DNA from: Mycolicibacterium neworleansense
Lineage (GTDB): Bacteria > Actinomycetota > Actinomycetes > Mycobacteriales > Mycobacteriaceae
Assembly: GCF_001245615.1 (NCBI RefSeq)
Contig: NZ_CWKH01000002.1
Location: 558,001 to 622,000 of the forward strand
Length of the DNA: 64,000 bases
Direction: 5' to 3'
A program made the translations under genes and the position numbers. Positions 9,092 through 15,207 of the stretch are shown here, in pieces (positions within the stretch are counted from its first letter, which is position 1; every line of letters starts with the position of its first letter). The notes under the pieces were generated by a model. The model was not told the origin of the DNA and ran no database searches. It was given only the letters and a program-made list of their open reading frames with translations.

Positions 9092-9165
9092 TGCCCCTGG
9101 ACGGATTCGAACCGTCAACCTTCGCCGTCGGAGGACGACGCTCTGTCCAATTGAGCTACAGGGGC
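9092..9165 (-). tRNA. tRNA-Arg (CCG)
   Basis: A 74-nt cloverleaf with perfect acceptor GCCCCTG/CAGGGGC, D arm GCTC/GAGC, anticodon stem TCGTC/GGCGA and loop CTCCGAC (anticodon CCG), T arm GACGG-TTCGAAT-CCGTC, discriminator A. Eleven bases separate it from the next array tRNA. CCA is not encoded. Confidence 0.88.
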
Positions 9166-9179
9166 ATGGACATGGGTGG

Positions 9180-9253
9180 GGTGGCGAACGGGATTCGAAC
9201 CCGTAACGACCAGGATCACAACCTGGAGCTCTACCGGATTGAGCTACCGCCAC
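9180..9253 (-). tRNA. tRNA-His (GTG), without an encoded G at position -1
   Basis: A 74-nt cloverleaf: acceptor GTGGCGG/TCGCCAC with discriminator C, anticodon stem CCAGG/CCTGG with loop TTGTGAT (GTG), T arm ACGGG-TTCGAAT-CCCGT. Bacterial tRNA-His genes normally encode G at -1; here the base before G1 is T. Two bases separate it from the upstream tRNA-Ser. Confidence 0.85.
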
Positions 9254-9255
9254 AG

Positions 9256-9343
9256 CGGAAGTGGAGGGACTCGAACCCCCAGCCGCGGGGTCACCACGAC
9301 CACGGCTTAGCAAGCCGCTGCATTACCGTTCTGCCACACTTCC
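9256..9343 (-). tRNA. tRNA-Ser (GCT)
   Basis: An 88-nt type II tRNA: acceptor GGAAGTG/CACTTCC, anticodon stem GCGGC/GCCGT with loop TTGCTAA (GCT), a long variable arm, T arm with loop TTCGAGT, discriminator G. Its first 21 bases are also the last codons and stop of the HNH gene. Confidence 0.87.
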
Positions 9344-9835
9344 CGAAACCGCCGGCACGCGGTAGCGGTCCCGCTCGCGTGGCTCGTACGGCTCCCAGAA
9401 CAACCGCATCCCGGCCTCTTCGGGAGTGCGATTCCCCTTGCGTCCGTTGCACGGCGCGCACGCGGCGACAAGATTCAGCCAGGTGTTCTGACCCCCACGC
9501 GACTCAGGTACGACGTGGTCCAGCGTGTCGCCGTATCCGCCGCAGTAGGCGCAGGTGTGGCGGTCACGTTCCAGCACCCCGGTGCGGGCTGCGCGATCGC
9601 CAGGCCGGTACGGCACGTGGATGTACTCACGTAGCGCGACCGACACCGGCAGCTCGATGACCGTCGAGGGGCTGTGTATGTGTACGACCGGGCTGTGGCG
9701 CTCGATCACGTAGACCGAACCCCGCAGCAGCAACCGTACCGCCTCCTGCCAGGTCACGTGGGTCAGCACGCGGTAGTCGGCGTTGTAAACCGTCACGGCC
9801 TGCCGACGGTTCGTGTGTTGATGAAAGCGCTTCAT
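9323..9835 (-). CDS. HNH endonuclease embedded in the tRNA array
   Basis: The 170-residue protein has a C-terminal HNH nuclease domain with zinc-binding cysteine pairs C95-x2-C98 and C126-x2-C129, the DH of LDHVVPESRGGQNTWLNL (His107 as catalytic base) and the Asn/Arg finish CAPCNGRKGNR. A strong GAGGAGG-like ribosome-binding site sits about 10 bases before ATG 9835, which fixes the start. It lies between tRNA-Gly and tRNA-Ser and its last seven codons and stop overlap the 5' end of tRNA-Ser. HNH genes of this type are associated with mycobacterial and phage tRNA arrays. It may be a homing-type nuclease or a domesticated one; its target is unknown. Confidence 0.88.
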   Translation of the reverse strand: MKRFHQHTNRRQAVTVYNADYRVLTHVTWQEAVRLLLRGSVYVIERHSPVVHIHSPSTVIELPVSVALREYIHVPYRPGDRAARTGVLERDRHTCAYCGGYGDTLDHVVPESRGGQNTWLNLVAACAPCNGRKGNRTPEEAGMRLFWEPYEPRERDRYRVPAVSGSVAER

Positions 9836-9877
9836 GATCGCGTGCCTCCTCTCTGATTGTGGCCGCGGGAACGATGG

Positions 9878-9949
9878 CACGAACGGAGGGGTTCGAACCC
9901 CCAACCAGTTTGGAAGACTGGCGTGCACAACCGGTTACACCTCAGCGGC
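9878..9949 (-). tRNA. tRNA-Gly (TCC)-like gene, structurally degenerate
   Basis: Anticodon stem CCAGT/ACTGG with loop CTTCCAA (TCC) and T arm GGGGG-TTCGAAC-CCCTC are clear, and a D arm GTGT/GCAC can form. However the variable loop is only two bases and the acceptor strands (GCCGCTG with CGTTCGT) pair poorly, with two mismatches and several G-U pairs. It may be a decayed array copy. Confidence 0.5.
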
Positions 9950-9961
9950 ATGAAATATTGG

Positions 9962-10033
9962 TGCGCCGTGGGGGTTTCGATCCCCCGTCTCCAGATTAAG
10001 AGTCTGGTGCTATCCCGACTCAGCTAACGGCGC
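9962..10033 (-). tRNA. tRNA-Lys (CTT)
   Basis: A 72-nt cloverleaf with perfect acceptor GCGCCGT/ACGGCGC, anticodon stem CCAGA/TCTGG and loop CTCTTAA (CTT), T stem GGGGG/CCCCC, discriminator A. The T loop reads ATCGAAA, so the almost universal T54 is A. First gene of the array. Confidence 0.82.
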
Positions 10034-10539
10034 GGGTGTCACATTCTTTAGTTTTCAAACGTCTTACGGGGCACGATATTTCGCGCTTCCCATCATTCGG
10101 CACAGACGTTGATCCGTGCGCCCTGCGCAAACAGCATGCGCCGTCGAGCCGGCGATTGTCGAGAGCATTTTCTGTCGTAACTTGCTGCACACCAACATAA
10201 TTGGGTGAGACGAACTACAGAAACGTCAGGCGACGTTCCTGTCAGCGACAACGACGAGGTTGAGAGACTTGTGAGATTGTTCTTGGGGCCCGCGCTTCCG
10301 GCCGGGGCGCACAGAATTTTGCAGGCGTATTGACCGGAAGCAACTGCGATGCCAAAGGGCATTGCGCTCGACCGACTGCCAGGCAATGCCTTTGGCGCCC
10401 TCGGTGCCCGCGTACGACAAACTCGCCGCGGATGCATAGCGCATCCCGGCGAGCACATCGTCGTCGCAGAACATGGTCACGGCGTGACGGTAACACCGCA
10501 TTGCGACAGGTCCTAGCGTTTTTTGTGCGGGACGGAGGG
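10034..10539. other. Gene-poor stretch upstream of the tRNA array
   Basis: No gene is firmly supported. A 91-codon minus-strand frame (10226-10501) begins MRCYRHAVTMFCDDDVLAGM but has no ribosome-binding site or family match, and it is crossed by a strong hairpin (10351-10396). The AT-rich part next to the tRNA array (10038-10085) probably holds the array promoter. The frame may be a decayed gene. Confidence 0.35.
10351..10396. terminator. Hairpin of 14 bp with one bulge
   Basis: GCCAAAGGGCATTGC pairs with GCAATGCCTTTGGC around a 17-base loop with one bulged G. It lies between the J-domain gene and the tRNA array, so it could end the heat-shock transcript, although no U tract follows. Confidence 0.35.
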
Positions 10540-10911
10540 TTAGCCGTGACGGCGCACGGGACCGGCTCGCAAAGGAGGCACCGGGTTCTTTGCGGTAGGG
10601 GGCGTATGCCGGTGGTTGACCGGGATCGCAACGGGGCCCGTGGAGGCAGGGTCAGTGGGGTTGGGTTGTGCTGGTGTGGCAGTGCGGGCCGTGACGCCGT
10701 CGTAGTCGGCGCGGCGGGTGGGGTCACGCAGCATGGCGTAGGCGGCCAGCAGCTGTTGAAGCTGCTGGTCGGCGATGCGTGAAGACGATGCGGGACGGGT
10801 GTCGGGGTGCTGGGCGCGCAGCCCGGCGCGGTACGCGTGGGTGATTTCGGCTTGTGTGGCCGTCGGTGACACGCCCAACACCCGGTAGGGATCGGGCTGG
10901 GCGCACCCCAT
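10540..10911 (-). CDS. J-domain (DnaJ-like) protein
   Basis: The 123-residue protein consists of an N-terminal J domain (DPYRVLGVSPTATQAEITHA, HPD at residues 35-37, then LLAAYAMLRDPTRRADYDG) and a Thr/Pro-rich tail of about 50 residues without zinc fingers or substrate-binding domain. J domains stimulate Hsp70 ATPase. The start MGCAQPDPYR at 10911 is chosen because the J domain begins there; the longer frame is GC-rich readthrough. It lies on the same strand as the Hsp20 gene further upstream, which suggests a heat-shock cluster under the divergent MerR/HspR-like regulator. Confidence 0.75.
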   Translation of the reverse strand: MGCAQPDPYRVLGVSPTATQAEITHAYRAGLRAQHPDTRPASSSRIADQQLQQLLAAYAMLRDPTRRADYDGVTARTATPAQPNPTDPASTGPVAIPVNHRHTPPTAKNPVPPLRAGPVRRHG

Positions 10912-11261
10912 AGTTGCCACCTCACAGTGTCGGGCGGTGGCTCCCGGGCTTCGAGCGAGTCCGGGAGCCACCGCGGCAAATGGACTTTCGGTCGTCTACG
11001 CCGGTGCGGGGCGGGGGTTCGTTTCCCGCACCGACGCGGAATGGGCGAACCCCCGGGGCGACGGGTCCGGTTTCACTGCGGGCCCGCTGGGCCGCCCCGG
11101 AGTATTGCCACGGCGCCGGGTACGCGCCACGTTCGGTGCGCCACTTGTGGTGGCGGTGCGTGCGCGCGCCGACATCCTGCGTCGGTCGCGGTGACGCCAC
11201 AATCTTCACAGTTGTGGGCGACACCGGCGTCGGTGGCGTAGAGGGTTCATCGGCGGGGTTA
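10912..11261. other. GC-rich structured stretch without a convincing gene
   Basis: The segment holds several inverted repeats: a 14-bp perfect stem at 10934-10974, GGTGCGGG with CCCGCACC around 11003-11030, and GGGGGTTCG with CGAACCCCC. A minus frame (10922-11281) exists with a GGAGG upstream, but its translation is low-complexity Pro/Arg/Thr. It may be a repeat element or structured RNA. Confidence 0.4.
10934..10974. repeat. 14-bp perfect inverted repeat (hairpin)
   Basis: GCGGTGGCTCCCGG and CCGGGAGCCACCGC form a perfect stem around 13 bases, starting 23 bases upstream of the J-domain gene start. It could be an RNA regulatory hairpin in the 5' leader or the end of a repeat element. Confidence 0.5.
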
Positions 11262-11609
11262 TCACCTCCCTTGGCCAACAACGTGTTTGAGTCGCAGACC
11301 CCGCATGCGCGGAGGGGAGCGCTGGGTAGCCCACACTGGCACGGGAAGCCCAGGTCGGGCGAACCACCGGCGAGGACCGTCGGGCATCGGCGAGCCAGGG
11401 CGCCGGCGCGCGCAGGTAAGCGCGCCGACGCAAGGCGGGCGAGCCCGGGGCGCCGACCCCTCGGCGGAAAGGTCGGTTAGTTCGAGCTCCCACAGGGCCT
11501 CATCCTGTCGCAGGCTTATCCATTCGGCCTCCACGATCGCCGCTGCCTCGTCGAGCAGGCTGATGCCCCAGTCGGTATCGCGTTGGATATCGGGCGCCAT
11601 GTCACTCAC
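11262..11609 (-). CDS. Hypothetical protein, coding-like only in its first half
   Basis: The frame starts GTG at 11609 (MSDMAPDIQRDTDWGISLLD) behind an AAGGGGG stretch and reads a plausible acidic, helical protein for about 54 codons (to ELELTDLSAEG). After that the translation becomes Arg/Pro-rich and coincides with a GC-rich region containing CGGCGCGC/GCGCGCCG and other inverted repeats. The natural gene may have been shorter, with the 3' part replaced by an inserted repeat. It lies 50 bases downstream of hsp20 on the same strand. No family recognised. Confidence 0.4.
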   Translation of the reverse strand: MSDMAPDIQRDTDWGISLLDEAAAIVEAEWISLRQDEALWELELTDLSAEGSAPRARPPCVGALTCARRRPGSPMPDGPRRWFARPGLPVPVWATQRSPPRMRGLRLKHVVGQGR

Positions 11610-11659
11610 CCCCTTCCCGGATACGGCGTCCCGGGCCCCGCGTGCGGCGGGCCTCGTCC

Positions 11660-12079
11660 TCAGGCGTTGATGGCGGTCTTGTCGGTGTTGCTGGTGACCT
11701 CGATACGCCGCGGTTTGGCTTTTTCGGCCACCGGGATCGTCAACCGCAACACCCCACCGGCGTAGTTGGCCTCGATCGCATCGGTGTCCAGCGTCTCGCC
11801 CAAAAACAGCTGCCGGCTGAAAACCCCACGAGCACGCTCGGCCGAGACCATCTCCCGGTCGGGATCCAGTTCCGGACGTTGAGCGTGCACTGTGAGCACA
11901 TTGCGCTCGACATCCAGATTCAGCGAATCCACATCCACCCCAGGCAGATCGAACTCGACGATGAACTTGTCGCCGTCGCGCCAGGCGTCCATCGGCATCA
12001 CCGCCGGGCGCGCCGTGGTGCCCAGCACCTGCTGGGCCAGGCGATCGAAGTCGCGGAACGGATCGGTACGCATCAACAT
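11660..12079 (-). CDS. hsp18: Hsp20/alpha-crystallin family small heat-shock protein (18-kDa antigen type)
   Basis: The 139-residue protein is a cytosolic holdase chaperone. It reads [20 protein letters not shown] at the N-terminus like the mycobacterial 18-kDa antigen, followed by the alpha-crystallin domain ([29 protein letters not shown], then [20 protein letters not shown] with the conserved G-V-L turn). The ATG at 12079 is chosen because AGGAGG lies 8 bases upstream; the ATG at 12085 is too close to it. The gene is divergent from a MerR/HspR-like regulator, and two inverted repeats sit between them. Confidence 0.92.
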   Translation of the reverse strand: MLMRTDPFRDFDRLAQQVLGTTARPAVMPMDAWRDGDKFIVEFDLPGVDVDSLNLDVERNVLTVHAQRPELDPDREMVSAERARGVFSRQLFLGETLDTDAIEANYAGGVLRLTIPVAEKAKPRRIEVTSNTDKTAINA

Positions 12080-12112
12080 GATCATTGCCTCCTAACCCAC
12101 TGTGCTGAACTA

Positions 12113-12132
12113 CAGATGATCTATGTCATCTG
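12113..12132. promoter_or_regulatory. Inverted repeat between hsp20 and merR, candidate operator
   Basis: CAGATGA and TCATCTG form a perfect 7-bp inverted repeat with a 6-base spacer, 34 bases upstream of hsp20. Spacing fits dimeric MerR/HspR-type binding at a divergent promoter. Confidence 0.5.
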
Positions 12133-12134
12133 CC

Positions 12135-12147
12135 ATAAGTTTCTTAT
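12135..12147. promoter_or_regulatory. Second short inverted repeat in the hsp20-merR intergenic region
   Basis: ATAAG-TTT-CTTAT directly follows the first repeat. This AT-rich palindrome may overlap promoter elements of either divergent gene. Confidence 0.35.
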
Positions 12148-12213
12148 AGCACCGGCATCCGGCTTGTGCAAGGATGAATGTGGACCGAATCCGAGAGAAG
12201 TAGGAGCGGAACT

Positions 12214-12552
12214 GTGGAGGGCGACTCGTTGGCGCGATCGGCGCGCGGCGTCTACGGCATTTCGGTCGCCGCCGAGCTCAGCGGGATCGATCCGCAGACC
12301 CTGCGCCTGTATGAGCGCCGCGGCCTGCTCACCCCGGCCCGCACCGACGGTGGCACCCGCCGCTACAGCGACGACGACCTCCACCGGCTGCAGCGAATCG
12401 CCGAGCTGGTCGCCGACGGCGTGAACATCGCCGGTATCGCCCAGATTCTGCCGCTGCAGGACCTCAACGCCGAGCTGGCCTCGACCAACGGTGAACTCGC
12501 TTCGGAGAACGCGCGGCTGCAATCCCGAGCGCCACGCACCGCCCGCCGGTGA
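12214..12552 (+). CDS. MerR/HspR-like transcriptional regulator
   Basis: The 112-residue protein has a MerR-type winged helix: GVYGISVAAELSGIDPQTLR, then YERRGLLTPARTDGGTRRYS (arginine-rich wing) and LHRLQRIAELVADGVNIAGI. The pattern PQTLRLYERRGLLTPxRTxGGTRRYS is shared with HspR, the heat-shock repressor. A short coiled coil (LNAELASTNGELASENARLQ) follows and there are no metal-binding cysteines, which fits an HspR-like rather than metal-sensing role. GTG at 12214 is preferred over ATG 12178 because AGGAG lies 7 bases upstream. It probably represses the divergent hsp20 and itself. Confidence 0.85.
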   Translation: MEGDSLARSARGVYGISVAAELSGIDPQTLRLYERRGLLTPARTDGGTRRYSDDDLHRLQRIAELVADGVNIAGIAQILPLQDLNAELASTNGELASENARLQSRAPRTARR

Positions 12553-12770
12553 CGCTCAGCGTCCGGCCCGGCGGTTCCACCGCGCCGAAAGCCTCACACC
12601 TATCCGCAACTCAGGTTCGCGGATCCTCATCAATCGCGCTGTCGTCTGTGCGCTGCTACAGCAAGGCCTTGATGACATAGGCCATTGCGAGCTGGTCTTC
12701 GAGTACCCCTGGCGGATCCGCCATCAGCCGGACGGCGAGGCTTGGCACGCTAGGGGACTGCATGAAAATC

Positions 12771-12796
12771 GCTAATGCATAGAAAGAATCATTAGC
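12771..12796. promoter_or_regulatory. Inverted repeat upstream of lysE-type exporter
   Basis: GCTAATG and CATTAGC form a perfect 7-bp inverted repeat with 12 bases between, ending 36 bases before the exporter start. LysG-type LysR regulators control such exporters, but no lysG gene is adjacent; 12553-12770 shows no convincing gene. Confidence 0.4.
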
Positions 12797-12832
12797 TGTA
12801 CTTGATCACTGCACGTCCATAGCCTCGGAGGC

Positions 12833-13432
12833 ATGGCTTCACCCGTCCTCGTCGGATTCCTCACCACCATGGCGTTGATCGCCGCGATCGGCGCACAGAA
12901 CGCCTTCGTGTTGCGTCAGGGCATCCGCGGGGAGCACATCGTCGCCGTCATCGCAGTGTGCACGGTCTCCGATCTGATCCTGATCGCCGCGGGCATCGCC
13001 GGTGTCGGCGCGCTGATCACCGCTCACCCCGACGCGATGACGGTGGCGAAGTTCGGCGGCGCGGCCTTCCTGATCGGCTATGGCGTCCTCGCTGCGCGCC
13101 GCGCCTTCCGACCCTCGACCCTCAACCCGTCCGAGCGCACGCCGGCCCGACTGGCCGAGGTGCTGGTCACCTGCCTCGCGTTGACCTGGCTGAACCCGCA
13201 CGTGTACCTGGACACCGTGGTGCTGCTCGGCTCGCTGGCCAACGAACACCAGGAACAGCGGTGGCTGTTCGGTGCAGGCGCGGTGGCCGCGAGTGCCCTG
13301 TGGTTCACCGGCCTGGGACTGGGCGCGCGCCGGCTCGCGGGATTGTTCGCCACCCCGATGACCTGGCGCATCCTCGACGGCGTCATCGCGGTGATGATGG
13401 TGGCGCTCGGCGTCAGCCTCGCGGTGTCCTGA
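12833..13432 (+). CDS. LysE/ArgO family amino-acid exporter
   Basis: The 199-residue integral membrane protein exports basic amino acids in its family. It begins with a hydrophobic helix containing the hallmark [15 protein letters not shown], followed by helices around residues 40-62, 70-88, 112-135 (with the conserved [16 protein letters not shown]) and 145-198, giving about six segments. A GGAGG ribosome-binding site is close before ATG 12833. In several mycobacteria and corynebacteria the gene is divergent from lysG; here that position holds only an inverted repeat and no regulator. Substrate (arginine or lysine) is inferred from the family. Confidence 0.9.
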   Translation: MASPVLVGFLTTMALIAAIGAQNAFVLRQGIRGEHIVAVIAVCTVSDLILIAAGIAGVGALITAHPDAMTVAKFGGAAFLIGYGVLAARRAFRPSTLNPSERTPARLAEVLVTCLALTWLNPHVYLDTVVLLGSLANEHQEQRWLFGAGAVAASALWFTGLGLGARRLAGLFATPMTWRILDGVIAVMMVALGVSLAVS

Positions 13433-13522
13433 GCGTCGGCGGCGCCACCTCGGGCTGCCGGAATTCGTCAGGCAAGTGTCGGTCGGAGTTTGGGCATGAG
13501 ACAGAATCAGCAGGTGAGTCCC

Positions 13523-14440
13523 ATGTTCCGCCGTGAACCGTCGCCGCCCCCGCACCCTCTTGCGAACGCCCCGGCCTGGTTCACCTCCGCACTGGAACAG
13601 ACCCCAGAGCACTCGACCATCGACGTCGACGGCTGCTCCATCCACGTGCGCAGCTGGGGCGACCCGGACAAACCCCCGCTGGTGTTCGTCCACGGCGGTG
13701 GAGCGCATTCCGGCTGGTGGGATCACATCGCCCCGTTCTTCGCCCGGACCCACCGGGTCGTCGCACCCGATCTGAGCGGGCACGGCGACAGCGGAACCCG
13801 CACCGAATACGCCCTGTCGATCTGGGCCCGCGAAGTCCTCGCGGCCGCCGCAGCCTCCGGATCATCGGCGCGGCCCACGATCCTCGGACACAGCATGGGC
13901 GGCTGGGTCGGCGCCTCGGCGGCCACCCACTACGGCGCGCAGATCGACAGCATCCTGGTCATCGATTCGCCGTTGCGGGATCGTGCACCCGAGGAGGTGC
14001 GACTGCGCAACCGTCGCCGAGACACCGCCGGATATCCCACCGAAGACGAGATCGTGGCCCGATTCCGGGCAGTGCCCAAGCAGGACGTGACACTGCCCTA
14101 TATCGGTCACCACATCGCCGTGCAATCCGTGCGCAAGACCGACGACGGGTGGGTGTGGAAGTTCGATCCAGACATCTTCGGTGGTCTGCTGATGGACGAG
14201 ACTCCCGACGACGAGGAGATCCTGGAGAACGCCTTCGCCCGAATCCCTTGCCGCATTGGGTATTTGCATTGCGAACACGGGGTTGTTCCGCCCCGGATGG
14301 CCGACCAGATCCGTTCGATCCTGCAACTTCGTGGCCCGTTCGTCGAGCTCGCCGAGGCCGGCCATCACCCCATGCTCGACCAGCCGCTGCCCCTGGTGGC
14401 GACCATCCGCACTCTGCTGGAGTTCTGGTCGATCACTTAG
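13523..14440 (+). CDS. Alpha/beta-fold hydrolase
   Basis: The 305-residue enzyme shows the oxyanion segment VFVHGGGAHSGWWDHIAPFF, the acidic turn DLSGHGDSG, the nucleophile elbow GHSMGGW and the late histidine of GHHPMLDQP, so a Ser-Asp-His triad is intact. A cap region lies between about residues 150 and 230. No signal peptide is seen. The start at 13523 (MFRREPSPPP) is chosen because AGGTGAG precedes it; upstream ATG 13496 is possible. Its 3' end overlaps the convergent SRPBCC gene by 8 bases. Substrate unknown; epoxide hydrolase-like and esterase activities are both possible. Confidence 0.85.
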   Translation: MFRREPSPPPHPLANAPAWFTSALEQTPEHSTIDVDGCSIHVRSWGDPDKPPLVFVHGGGAHSGWWDHIAPFFARTHRVVAPDLSGHGDSGTRTEYALSIWAREVLAAAAASGSSARPTILGHSMGGWVGASAATHYGAQIDSILVIDSPLRDRAPEEVRLRNRRRDTAGYPTEDEIVARFRAVPKQDVTLPYIGHHIAVQSVRKTDDGWVWKFDPDIFGGLLMDETPDDEEILENAFARIPCRIGYLHCEHGVVPPRMADQIRSILQLRGPFVELAEAGHHPMLDQPLPLVATIRTLLEFWSIT

Positions 14441-14861
14441 CCTGCAGCGGACCTGCGAATGACTTCTTCAGCGCTCGCGGGGCGACGATGGGTAGCAGAG
14501 CGGCCAGCAGCTTGCGCTTGAGTCCCGTTGGGTTGCGGATCAATTCGATGTCGATCCGGGTACCGCCGGCTTGTGAGGTGAGCTGAAACACCCAGCCACC
14601 GCCCGGGCCGAAGACCTTGGAATCGTGGGTCGCGACGGTGACGCGCCGACTGTGTGTATCCCAGTCGTAGCGGGCGCGCTCCCACGCCGCCGCGGTTCCT
14701 TCGGTGACTTCGGCCCAGGTGTCGCCCGATGCGTGCACCTCGAAATGGTCCGCGTCGATCGTCGGCCACCGCTGCGGACGTGTCGGTCCGAAGTCGGTCA
14801 GCACACTCATGACGGCAACGGGATCGAGCGCCGATGTCATCTGAAACGAAACGGCGGGCAT
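14433..14861 (-). CDS. SRPBCC (START-like) family protein
   Basis: The 142-residue protein has the helix-grip fold pattern of polyketide-cyclase/SRPBCC proteins: an initial strand MPAVSFQMTSAL, a short helix DPVAVMSVLTDF, the W-P turn PQRWPTID, then antiparallel strands (FEVHASGDTWAEVTEG, VFQLTSQAGGTRIDIELIRN) and a basic C-terminal helix (LKRKLLAALLPIVAPRALKK). These proteins bind hydrophobic ligands in a deep cavity. A GAGGAG ribosome-binding site sits before ATG 14861. It is convergent with the alpha/beta hydrolase. Ligand unknown. Confidence 0.75.
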   Translation of the reverse strand: MPAVSFQMTSALDPVAVMSVLTDFGPTRPQRWPTIDADHFEVHASGDTWAEVTEGTAAAWERARYDWDTHSRRVTVATHDSKVFGPGGGWVFQLTSQAGGTRIDIELIRNPTGLKRKLLAALLPIVAPRALKKSFAGPLQAK

Positions 14862-14996
14862 GTACGGCTCCTCGGGGTGTAACGAATTCTTCTGGGGCAT
14901 TGCGACATTCATCCGGCGCCGGCGATCGCGCCTACGAATGTCATGCGTCCATCTGACCCGCCAAAGGTGATCAAGTCCAACGATTGCTTTAGATAC

Positions 14997-15021
14997 AAGT
15001 CATCTCCACTAGAGATGGCTT
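14997..15021. promoter_or_regulatory. Inverted repeat, candidate operator
   Basis: CATCTC-CACTA-GAGATG is perfect, and the arms extend to AAG/CTT with one mismatch. It is about 190 bases upstream of the transporter start, in a region divergent to the SRPBCC gene, so it could serve either. Confidence 0.4.
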
Positions 15022-15068
15022 ACACACGGCGGGGGCCGGAACACCTCGCCGAGCCATAATTCATACTA

Positions 15069-15083
15069 CGACTGAATCAGTCG
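15069..15083. promoter_or_regulatory. 15-bp palindrome CGACTGAATCAGTCG
   Basis: Perfect apart from the single central base. It lies about 125 bases upstream of the MFS gene and is a likely operator for an unlinked GntR- or IclR-type regulator. Confidence 0.4.
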
Positions 15084-15207
15084 ATGCCTAGACGGTCTTG
15101 GACATGCATCAATGCGCTCCTTTACATTCCACTGTGAGGCGGGTCACTCATCCGGTGTATCCCGCAACCACCGCACATCTCGGTGGAGCTGACCGAAAGG
15201 AGCGGAA

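Larger units (their letters stand above)
14862..15207. other. Regulatory intergenic region before the MFS transporter
   Basis: No gene is seen. The region is less GC-rich than its surroundings and holds two palindromes (14997-15021 and 15069-15083) described separately. The GTG start of the transporter is preceded by AAAGGAG. Confidence 0.6.

Noticed and set aside
10242..10979. 245-codon minus frame overlapping the J-domain gene
   Set aside because: Different frame of the J-domain gene with Pro/Thr/Arg-rich translation.
11003..11060. T-arm-like motif GGG-TTCGTTT-CCC suggesting a further tRNA
   Set aside because: No anticodon arm, D arm or acceptor can be built around it; it is part of longer inverted repeats.
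12656..12763. 35-codon minus frame (MQSPSVPSLAVRLMADPPGV start) upstream of the LysE-type gene
   Set aside because: No ribosome-binding site and no recognisable helix or domain; probably chance.
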